Part shown: piece after piece, positions 9,907 through 14,977 of the stretch | Layout of the letters: every line of letters starts with the position of its first letter | How positions within the stretch are numbered: the stretch's first letter is position 1 | From: DATAXV01 sp036272915 | GTDB taxonomy: Bacteria; Chloroflexota; Dormibacteria; Dormibacterales; Dormibacteraceae | Assembly (NCBI GenBank): GCA_036272915.1 | Contig: DATAXV010000166.1 | Span: 1 to 14,977, forward strand | Reading direction: 5' to 3' | DNA: 14,977 nt | Notes under the pieces: model-generated | Told to the model about the DNA's origin: nothing | What the model saw: the letters and a program-made list of their open reading frames with translations, nothing else | Databases searched by the model: none | Translations under genes and position numbers: made by a program

Positions 9907-10500
9907 ATGTTTCGGAAGGCCCTGGATGTGGCTCTGATCGGGTCCGTGGTGATGTCGGTGATGTCGGTCTTCGAGGAGGTCCCCGTGCTCGGCCATCTGG
10001 GCGGGGCGGCGGAATGGGTGGTCTGGGGGGCCCTCGGCTACGTCTTCGTGCGCCGCGCCCACGACCGGCTCGGGGCGCTCAACAGCCCCAACCTGGCCGC
10101 ATTCGGATGGGGCTCGCTGATCGGCGCCGGAACCGCGGTGGTGGGGGTCCTGGCCAGCCTCGTCGCCGGACTGGTTCTGTCGGCCGTGGAGCAGGTCTGG
10201 GCTCAGCAGATCGGCGATCCGCAGGGCGTGGGTCTGGCCACGACGAGCGGCGTCATGTCCAGCGTCGGCACCATCCTCAGCCTCTTCTACTGGCCGTTCG
10301 TCGGCGCCTTCTTCTGCGGCTTCGGCGGTCTTCTCTTCTCGGCGATGCGCGTCCGCCGGATGACCCCTCCGGGCACGACGGGCATGCCCCCCTCGCCCAC
10401 GCCCATGGTCTTCTCCCCGGACGGACGCTGGTACTGGGACGGCATCCGTTGGATACCGGTGCCTGCCGCGACCGCGGCCGAGCCCCCGGCCTGGTCCTGA
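9907..10500 (+). CDS. Multi-pass membrane protein with C-terminal WDG-W motif
   Basis: A 197-aa protein. Helices are predicted by eye at about 8-22, 36-49, 66-92 and 108-136, so four membrane segments. The C-terminal tail is a Pro-rich linker followed by SPDGRWYWDGIRWIPVP (170-186). Short aromatic 'S-x-DG-x-x-W-WDG-x-x-W-x-P' tails occur at the ends of many membrane proteins of actinobacteria and relatives (compare DUF2510) and are thought to be small accessory or interaction modules. ATG 9907 has GGAGGA about 10 nt upstream and marks the start of the hydrophobic N-terminus; the open frame extends further upstream but there is Arg/Ser-rich and not membrane-like. A clear terminator follows at 10539. 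The function is unknown. Confidence 0.82.
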   Translation: MFRKALDVALIGSVVMSVMSVFEEVPVLGHLGGAAEWVVWGALGYVFVRRAHDRLGALNSPNLAAFGWGSLIGAGTAVVGVLASLVAGLVLSAVEQVWAQQIGDPQGVGLATTSGVMSSVGTILSLFYWPFVGAFFCGFGGLLFSAMRVRRMTPPGTTGMPPSPTPMVFSPDGRWYWDGIRWIPVPAATAAEPPAWS

Positions 10501-10538
10501 TCTCCCGCTCGACCTCCACCTCCCATCCCTCGCGTTCT

Positions 10539-10569
10539 GGTGGCCGTGGCTCTGCCGCGGCCACCTTTT
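10539..10569 (+). terminator. Rho-independent terminator of the WDG-tail membrane gene
   Basis: A 12-bp stem (10539-10550 with 10554-10565, one U-G wobble, the rest Watson-Crick), loop TCT, followed by TTTT (10566-10569). It lies 38 bp after the stop codon and separates this gene from the J-domain gene. Confidence 0.85.
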
Positions 10570-10574
10570 ACGTC

Positions 10575-10599
10575 CCGCTCAAATTGGCCTGTTGAGCGG
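10575..10599. promoter_or_regulatory. 8-bp perfect inverted repeat with 9-nt spacer upstream of J-domain gene
   Basis: CCGCTCAA (10575-10582), a 9-nt spacer, TTGAGCGG (10592-10599). It lies 56 bp before the J-domain gene's ATG and just past the preceding terminator. The geometry (inverted repeat with N9) is like the CIRCE element, but the half-sites differ (CIRCE is TTAGCACTC). It also does not match HAIR (CTTGAGT-N7-ACTCAAG). It may be an operator for an unknown regulator, or a second weak hairpin. Confidence 0.45.
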
Positions 10600-10655
10600 A
10601 TCTTCCTGCCCGGGGTGGCGGCGCCGATCGCGGCCGAGGACAATGGAAGTGGACG

Positions 10656-11459
10656 ATGCTCGACCCCTATGAGGTGCTCGGCGTCACCCGGTCCGCCGAG
10701 CATGAGGTGATCCAGGGGGCGTATCGGGCCCTCTCGCGCAAATGGCATCCGGATGTGAATCCCAACGGGGAGGACCGGATGAAGTCGATCACCTGGGCCT
10801 ATTCGATCCTCTCCGATCCGGTTCAGCGGGGTGATTGGGACCGTCGTCATCCGGTGGCGGCGCCTCGCCGTGGGCGCCCGACCGCACCGCCACCGCCTCC
10901 TCCACCGTCGCCGCCGCGGAGGTCGGCCGCACCTCCTGGGCCGGTCCGGCGCTGCCCCGGATGCGGGATGGGCGCCAGCCTCTACCAGGGACAGCGGCTC
11001 TGGACCGTGGGCCGTGAGCTCTGTCCGGACTGCGGAGCAGGGCAGTCACAGTGGACCCTGGCGTCGTTCTTCGTGCCCTGGCTGATCCTCGCCGGTGTTC
11101 TGCAGCACTTCGCCGGCGGCTTCGGCTTCGCGCTGATCGTCGCCTATCCGGTCGCCGGGCTCCCCGCGGGCGTCCGACTCTGGCGCTGGCTCGCAGCCAC
11201 CAGGCCGGTGGTCTGGGCGGGGCGCCTGATCGACGGCACCGGCCGCGACTACGCCTGGCCGTGGCTGCCGGCCTGGACGCTGCGCCCGGTGCTGGTGCTC
11301 TGCATGGGTGTGCTGGCCGCTCCCTTCGAGCTCGTCGCGGCCGTGACCGTGCTCATCCTGGAGGTCCGCCAGGGAGGGACCGGCGAGTGGTGGTGGAAGC
11401 GGCAGCAGATGGCGCTGCAGTCGAGGGTCGACTCGGCGATCCGGCGCTGGCTACCCTGA
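10656..11459 (+). CDS. J-domain protein with CX2C-X19-CX2C module and membrane segments
   Basis: A 267-aa protein. Residues 3-65 form a J domain: DPYEVLGV, a basic helix II, HPD at 31-33 and a helix III/IV ending near RRHP. J domains stimulate the ATPase of DnaK (Hsp70). A Pro-rich linker (70-96) leads to C100, C103, C123 and C126, a zinc-ribbon-like spacing not arranged as in DnaJ's four-repeat Gly/Cys region. Residues 132-175 and 212-240 are hydrophobic and probably span the membrane, ending in a basic C-terminus. It is therefore not DnaJ itself but a membrane-bound J-domain protein that may recruit DnaK to the membrane. ATG 10656 has GGAAG 6 nt upstream. It converges on the aldo/keto reductase with an 18-bp gap. 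Confidence 0.87.
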   Translation: MLDPYEVLGVTRSAEHEVIQGAYRALSRKWHPDVNPNGEDRMKSITWAYSILSDPVQRGDWDRRHPVAAPRRGRPTAPPPPPPPSPPRRSAAPPGPVRRCPGCGMGASLYQGQRLWTVGRELCPDCGAGQSQWTLASFFVPWLILAGVLQHFAGGFGFALIVAYPVAGLPAGVRLWRWLAATRPVVWAGRLIDGTGRDYAWPWLPAWTLRPVLVLCMGVLAAPFELVAAVTVLILEVRQGGTGEWWWKRQQMALQSRVDSAIRRWLP

Positions 11460-11477
11460 CCGCCGCCCCTCCCCCGC

Positions 11478-12476
11478 TCAGGCCAGCATCCGCAGCTGGT
11501 CCGCCGTCAGCTCCGGCCGGCCGGATCCCGCCACCCGGGCTGCGATCGGGTCCAGCACCGAGAGGTCCTGCTCGGTCAGTTCGATGCCGAGTGCGGCCAC
11601 GTTCTCCTCGAGCCGCGCCGGGTGCTTGGTGCCCGGGATCGGCACCACGGCGACGCCGCTCCGCCCGCCCATCAGCCAGGCCAGCGCGACCTGCGGCAGC
11701 GACGCCCGGTGCCTGGCGGCGACGGCCCGTAGGGGGTCGAGCAGCCGGCGATTGATCTCGGCGTTGCCCGGTGCGAAGCGGGCGATGCCGCGGCGGAAGT
11801 CGTCCGCCGCCAGCTCGCTGACCGAGGTGTAGGCGCCGGTGAGGAAGCCACGGCCCAGCGGCGAATAGGGCACGATGCCGACCCCGAGCTCGACGCAGGC
11901 GGGCAGCAGGTCCGGCTCGATGTCGCGCGTGAAGAGGGACCACTCCTCCTGGACCGCCGCGATCGGGTGGACGGCGCAGGCACGGCGGAGCCGATCGGCG
12001 CCGACGTTGGAGAGGCCCAGGTGCCGCACCTTGCCCTCGGCGACGAGCTCGGCCATCGCCCCCACCGTCTCCTCGACCGGGACCCTGGGGTCGGGGACGT
12101 GCTGGTAGTAGAGGTCGATGTGATCCGTGCCGAGGCGGCGGAGGCTGGCATGGCAGGCCTCGCGGACGTAGGCGGGGTCGCCCCGGAGTCCGACGGTGGC
12201 ACCGGTCGCCTGGTCGCGGACGGCGCCGAACTTCGTGGCGATGAGGACCCGGCCTCGGCCCACCTGTCCGGCGAACTCGCCGATCAGCCGCTCGTTGGCG
12301 CCGGTCCCGTAGGCGTCGGAGGTGTCGAAGAGGGTCACGCCCAGATCGAGAGCGCGCGACAGCGTCCGCATCGACTCGTCATGGTCGGTCGGACCGAGGA
12401 ACTCGCTCATGCCCATGCAGCCGAGACCGATGGCGGAGACCTCGGGTCCGGTGTCGCCCAGTCGAACCTTGCGCAT
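11478..12476 (-). CDS. Aldo/keto reductase
   Basis: A 332-aa (beta/alpha)8 NADPH-dependent oxidoreductase. The AKR catalytic tetrad is present: D51 and Y56 in DTSDAYG, K82 in ATKFG, and H126 in YYQHVPDP. The C-terminal IPGTKHPARLEENVAAL is the usual nucleotide-binding segment. The opening RKVRLGDTGPEVSAIGLGCMGMSEF and overall form match the YakC/AKR13-like group that reduces aldehydes and dicarbonyls. I chose ATG 12476 because GGAAGGGAG lies about 8 nt upstream; a GTG at 12485 is in frame and would overlap the dehydrogenase stop as GTGA. It lies 5 bp after the short-chain dehydrogenase gene and is almost certainly co-transcribed with it under the TetR-type operators. Confidence 0.95.
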   Translation of the reverse strand: MRKVRLGDTGPEVSAIGLGCMGMSEFLGPTDHDESMRTLSRALDLGVTLFDTSDAYGTGANERLIGEFAGQVGRGRVLIATKFGAVRDQATGATVGLRGDPAYVREACHASLRRLGTDHIDLYYQHVPDPRVPVEETVGAMAELVAEGKVRHLGLSNVGADRLRRACAVHPIAAVQEEWSLFTRDIEPDLLPACVELGVGIVPYSPLGRGFLTGAYTSVSELAADDFRRGIARFAPGNAEINRRLLDPLRAVAARHRASLPQVALAWLMGGRSGVAVVPIPGTKHPARLEENVAALGIELTEQDLSVLDPIAARVAGSGRPELTADQLRMLA

Positions 12477-12481
12477 CCGAT

Positions 12482-13464
12482 TCACTCCCTTCCGGTGGCG
12501 GCCGCTCGGCCACCGTTCTCGAGGGAGGAGAAGGCGACGCCGGTGAGGCGCTCCGACTCCTCCCAGAGGCGGCGCTGGGCGGCCTCGTCGTGGGAGCGCG
12601 GGCTGGAGCTCACCCGCACCGGGGATCCGGTGAACTCGCCCTGGCCGCCGGGCCCGTAGTAGTCGCCACCTCGCGCACCGGGGTCGGTGGCGGCCCGGAG
12701 CGTGGGCAGCGAGCCCATCCTCGCGCCCTGAACGAGCCAGGAGGTTATCGGCCCCAGCGCCCCCCGCCGATGACGCGCACGAACCCCGGGCTGTGCCGCG
12801 TCAGATCGGTGCTGGCGGTGCCGGGGTGGGCGGCGACCGCGACCGTCTCCGCGCCTGACCGGGCCAGCCGGCGCTGCAGCTCGTAGGTGAAGAGGAGGTT
12901 GGCCAGCTTGGACTGGGCGTAGGCGGCCATCGCTCGGTAGCGGCGCTCGGACTGGAGATCCTCGAAGTCGATCCTCCCCATGCGATGGCCGTTGCTGCTG
13001 ACGGTCACCACCCGGGATCCGGGGACGTCGCGGATCCGGTCGAGGAGAAGTCCGGTGAGCGCGAAGTGGCCCAGGTGGTTGGTGCCGATCTGGCTCTCGA
13101 AACCGTCCTCGGTCCGCCCGTAGGGCGGGATCATCAACCCGGCGTTGTTGATGAGGAGGTCGATCCGCGGGTACTCGTCGCCGAGGCGCCGCGCCGCCTC
13201 CCTCACCGAGGCCAGGGAGGCGAGGTCGAGACGGACCACGTCGACGGTCGCATCCGGCGCCGCCTCGCGGACCCTGGCGGCGGCCGCGTCCCCTCGGACC
13301 AGGTCCCGGCAGGCGAGCACGACCCGAGCGCCGCGCTGCGCCAGCACCCTTGCCGCCTCGAAGCCGATGCCGGAGTTGGCCCCCGTGATCACCGCGGTCC
13401 GGCCCCGCTGCTGGGGCACGTCCGCCTCCGTCCAGCGGCGCGACGGTGTCCTTGTTTCGCTCAT
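12482..13464 (-). pseudogene. Short-chain dehydrogenase (retinol dehydrogenase-like), frame broken in a C6 run
   Basis: The N-terminal part (from ATG 13464) has TGANSGIG (27-34) for NAD(P) binding, NNAG in LLINNAGLMIPP, the conserved Ser in VVTVSSNGH and YAQSK (Y-x3-K), and runs to HPGTASTDLTRHSPGF. Its frame then reads GGGRWGR and stops at 12745. The expected C-terminal region lies in the next frame: ALGPITSWLVQGA, then GDYYGPGGQGEFTG and RRLWEESERLTGVAF, ending at 12482. The switch falls in a six-C run (12760-12765); one extra base restores a 327-aa protein typical of the RDH11/12-like and light-independent protochlorophyllide-reductase-like SDRs. Both halves are conserved, so a homopolymer error is likely. 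It is first in the operon with the aldo/keto reductase. AGGAGG lies about 13 nt before the ATG, with an in-frame TGA between. Confidence 0.85.
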
Positions 13465-13502
13465 CGGATGTGCTCAGCCTCCTGCTCGCCGGCGCTGCGA
13501 CC

Positions 13503-13508
13503 TACAAT
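13503..13508 (+). promoter_or_regulatory. Putative -10 box (TACAAT) for the TetR gene
   Basis: TACAAT is one base from TATAAT. The predicted start of transcription (about 13515) falls inside the left dyad, which would allow autorepression. No good -35 is seen at the expected spacing. Confidence 0.35.
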
Positions 13509-13524
13509 CGGGACAACCATCCCG
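13509..13524. promoter_or_regulatory. Putative TetR-type operator, site 1
   Basis: CGGGA-N6-TCCCG, a perfect 5-bp dyad. The 16-bp site matches the reverse complement of site 2 at 13 of 16 positions (CGGGAC-N3-CATCCCG shared). It lies in the 117-bp gap between the dehydrogenase and the regulator. Confidence 0.7.
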
Positions 13525-13533
13525 CTTCCATCC

Positions 13534-13539
13534 ACTATA
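13534..13539 (-). promoter_or_regulatory. Putative -10 box (TATAGT) for the dehydrogenase-reductase operon
   Basis: On the minus strand TATAGT is one base from TATAAT. It sits exactly between the two dyads, so a regulator at either site would block the polymerase. The -35 region overlaps site 2 and shows no consensus. Confidence 0.45.
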
Positions 13540-13555
13540 CGGGATGCCAGTCCCG
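13540..13555. promoter_or_regulatory. Putative TetR-type operator, site 2
   Basis: CGGGA-N6-TCCCG, followed like site 1 by CTT. The centre-to-centre distance to site 1 is 31 bp, about three helical turns, so both sites face the same side of the helix. Confidence 0.7.
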
Positions 13556-13581
13556 CTTATTGTTGGAGTATCCAGGACGAG

Positions 13582-14166
13582 ATGGCCGAGGAGCCGATGA
13601 CCGAGGGCGAGCGTCCGCTCCGCGCCGACGCCCGGCGCAACCGGGAGCGTGTGCTGGAGGTGGCATTCGCCGCCTTCGCCGAGGACGGGTTGTCGGTGCC
13701 GGTGCAGGAGATCGCGCGCCGGGCCGGCGTCGGCACGGGCACGGTCAGCCGGCACTTCCCCACCAAGGAGGCGCTGTTCCAGGCGATCCTGCTCCGCCGC
13801 GCGGACGGGCTGATGGAGCGGGCGGAGGTTCTCGCGCAGTCCGGTGAGCCCGGCGAGGCGTTCTTCAGGTTCTTCTCCCTGGTGGTCGCCGAGGGGGCGA
13901 TGAACCGGGGGATGGCCGAGGCGCTGGCCGGCGCCGGCTTCGACCTCGAGGCGGCCGTGGCCGGCACCGGACACGACATCATGGGCACCCTTCGCGGCCT
14001 GCTCGAGCGGGCGCAGCGGGCGGGCGACGTACGCTCCGACATCGATGCGGCCGACGTCAAGGCGCTGCTCACCGGATGTCTGGCCCGCGAGCGTGCGACC
14101 GTTGACGCCGGAGCCAGGGAGCGGATGATCGCGATCGTCTACGACGGCCTGCGCCCGCAGCGCTGA
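13582..14166 (+). CDS. TetR/AcrR family transcriptional regulator
   Basis: A 194-aa protein of normal length. The N-terminal DNA-binding domain (14-62) has ADARRNRERVLEVAFAAFAE and the helix-turn-helix with GVGTGTVSRHFPTKEALF, the usual TetR 'GxxxxT(V/L)YxHFxxKExL' form with Ser-Arg in place of Tyr. The C-terminal ligand and dimer domain (70-194) resembles SBP/TetR_C-like repressors of the 'RADARRNRERLL' group. ATG 13582 (AGGA 4 nt upstream) is chosen; ATG 13597 is an alternative with GAGGAG close by. It diverges from the dehydrogenase-reductase pair, with two matched dyads between them, so it most likely represses both that operon and itself until a small ligand binds. It converges on ogt with a 6-bp gap. 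Confidence 0.95.
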   Translation: MAEEPMTEGERPLRADARRNRERVLEVAFAAFAEDGLSVPVQEIARRAGVGTGTVSRHFPTKEALFQAILLRRADGLMERAEVLAQSGEPGEAFFRFFSLVVAEGAMNRGMAEALAGAGFDLEAAVAGTGHDIMGTLRGLLERAQRAGDVRSDIDAADVKALLTGCLARERATVDAGARERMIAIVYDGLRPQR

Positions 14167-14172
14167 CCGGGC

Positions 14173-14661
14173 TCAGATCGGGAGCAGGCCGCGCTCGAAG
14201 CGCACGTTGAGCTCGTGCTCGAGGAGGAAGCGCTTCCGCTCGAGGCCGCCACCATAGCCGACGGACGAGCCGTCGGCCCCGATCACGCGATGGCAGGGGA
14301 CGACGATCGCGATCGGGTTGCGGTGGTTGGCGACGCCGACGGCCCGCGACTGGCCGACGTCACCGGCGACCGCCCTGGCGATGTCGCCGTAGCTGCACAT
14401 CTCACCGTAGGGGATGCGCCGCAGTTCGGCCCACACCGCCATCTCGAAGTCCGAGCCGCGCAGTTCCAGAGGGAGGTCGAAGTCGGTCAGCTCGCCGGCG
14501 AAATACGCCCGCAGCTGCTCGGCGACGGCACGCAGAACCGGATGATCGGGCTCCGGGTCGCCGGACGGAAGCGCCCCACCGAAGCTCAGTCTCCGGAGGG
14601 CGGTCCCCTCGGCGACGGTCACCAGGTCACCCACGGGCGATGGAACGGTCAGCCAGGCCAT
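14173..14661 (-). CDS. ogt: Methylated-DNA--protein-cysteine methyltransferase
   Basis: A 162-aa suicide repair enzyme that moves the alkyl group from O6-alkylguanine (and O4-alkylthymine) to its own cysteine. The active site is PCHRV (122-126, C123), preceded by a helix-turn-helix region IPYGEMCSYGDIARAVAG (83-100) and the Asn hinge GVANHRNP (109-116), and followed by GYGGGLERKRFLLEHE. The length and lack of an Ada domain fit Ogt. I chose ATG 14661, where homology-like sequence begins (MAWLTVPSPVGDL); upstream in-frame starts would add an Arg/Ala-rich stretch and overlap msrA, and the Shine-Dalgarno is weak here. It lies 61 bp after msrA in the same direction. Confidence 0.95.
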   Translation of the reverse strand: MAWLTVPSPVGDLVTVAEGTALRRLSFGGALPSGDPEPDHPVLRAVAEQLRAYFAGELTDFDLPLELRGSDFEMAVWAELRRIPYGEMCSYGDIARAVAGDVGQSRAVGVANHRNPIAIVVPCHRVIGADGSSVGYGGGLERKRFLLEHELNVRFERGLLPI

Positions 14662-14722
14662 TTGCTCTTGGACGGAGGGCAGTGCCGCCGGCGGTGCGAC
14701 CCGCCGGCGCACCGCGCCCGTC

Positions 14723-14977
14723 TCAGCCCTCCGCCCTGACCACACCGATCGGGCAGGAGACACCGGTCCCGCCGTGCCCGCAGTAGCCGTTGGGCACCTT
14801 GTGGAGATACTGCTGGTGGTACGGCTCGGCGTAGTAGAAGGTGCCGGCCGGAACGATCTCGGTCGAGATCTTCCCGTAGCCGCTGGCCTTGAGACGCTCC
14901 TGGTACATGTCCCGGCTCTCCTCCGCCTGCGCCTGCTGCTCGGGGCCGTGAGTGAAGATGGCGGAACGGTACTGGGT
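14723..14977 (-). CDS. msrA: Peptide-methionine (S)-S-oxide reductase MsrA, C-terminal part
   Basis: The last 84 residues of MsrA; the N-terminus with the catalytic GCFW motif lies beyond the right edge. Visible family features are TQYRSAIFTH, the ISTEIVPAGTFYYAEPYHQQYL segment split around the conserved E-x-YHQ, and the C-terminal GYCGHGGTGVSCP with two cysteines that can act as resolving/recycling residues with thioredoxin. MsrA reduces the S-epimer of methionine sulfoxide in proteins. It stands upstream of ogt on the same strand, so two damage-reversal enzymes may share a transcript. Confidence 0.97.
   Translation of the reverse strand, partial: TQYRSAIFTHGPEQQAQAEESRDMYQERLKASGYGKISTEIVPAGTFYYAEPYHQQYLHKVPNGYCGHGGTGVSCPIGVVRAEG

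Noticed and set aside
10575..10599. CIRCE or HAIR heat-shock element
   Set aside because: Half-sites CCGCTCAA/TTGAGCGG match neither TTAGCACTC (CIRCE) nor CTTGAGT in HAIR orientation; kept only as an unknown dyad.
12482..12718. Separate small 78-aa gene
   Set aside because: Its sequence is the conserved C-terminal block of the short-chain dehydrogenase; treated as the second half of the frame-broken gene.

Overview
This is a GC-rich (about 70% by eye) bacterial chromosomal segment with short intergenic gaps and many GTG starts. The genes fit a soil-type Terrabacteria lineage: Actinobacteriota such as Thermoleophilia, or Chloroflexota/Dormibacterota. Supporting this are a Gram-positive-type LexA box near uvrA, an M32 carboxypeptidase, a mycobacteria-like double-Rossmann reductase, and a membrane protein with a WDG-W tail. 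The lineage is an inference. I see no rRNA, tRNA, CRISPR array, insertion sequence or phage module.

Left third (1-4418, all minus strand), in transcription order: a 653-aa two-domain reductase resembling fatty acyl-CoA reductases; a DedA (VTT) membrane protein with an RDD-like C-terminal domain; a class I SAM-dependent methyltransferase; a DUF218/YdcF-type envelope protein with its frame broken near 375; and the start of an unrecognised gene that leaves the left edge. Gaps of 28-89 bp suggest a loosely co-transcribed set with an envelope/lipid flavour.

Centre (4563-8959, minus): uvrA (nucleotide excision repair) and an M32 metallocarboxypeptidase overlap by ATGA. A near-consensus SOS box lies about 60 bp upstream of uvrA, and a 14-bp perfect hairpin sits just after the peptidase. 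This reads as one damage-inducible two-gene transcript.

Accessory stretch (8960-11459): a 320-bp gap with the uvrA control region; a small minus-strand gene of unknown function; a divergent intergenic region carrying a 15-bp near-perfect inverted repeat; a four-helix membrane protein with a WDG-W tail followed by a clear rho-independent terminator; and a J-domain protein with a CX2C-X19-CX2C module and membrane helices, preceded by an 8-bp inverted repeat with a 9-nt spacer.

Right third (11478-14977): an aldo/keto reductase and an RDH-like short-chain dehydrogenase form a minus-strand pair. They diverge from a TetR regulator across a 117-bp gap holding two matched dyads (CGGGA-N6-TCCCG, 31 bp apart) that bracket a TATAGT -10 box. 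This is a self-contained, probably electrophile- or xenobiotic-responsive redox module. The dehydrogenase frame is broken in a C6 run. The window ends with ogt (alkylated-DNA repair) and a partial msrA (methionine sulfoxide repair).

Two conserved genes carry single frame breaks without other decay, and a third break is possible at the left edge, so base-calling errors in the contig are likely. The most interesting items are the TetR double operator, the J-domain/zinc/membrane protein with its upstream dyad, the DedA-RDD fusion, the SOS-linked uvrA-peptidase pair and the paired repeat at 9696-9821.
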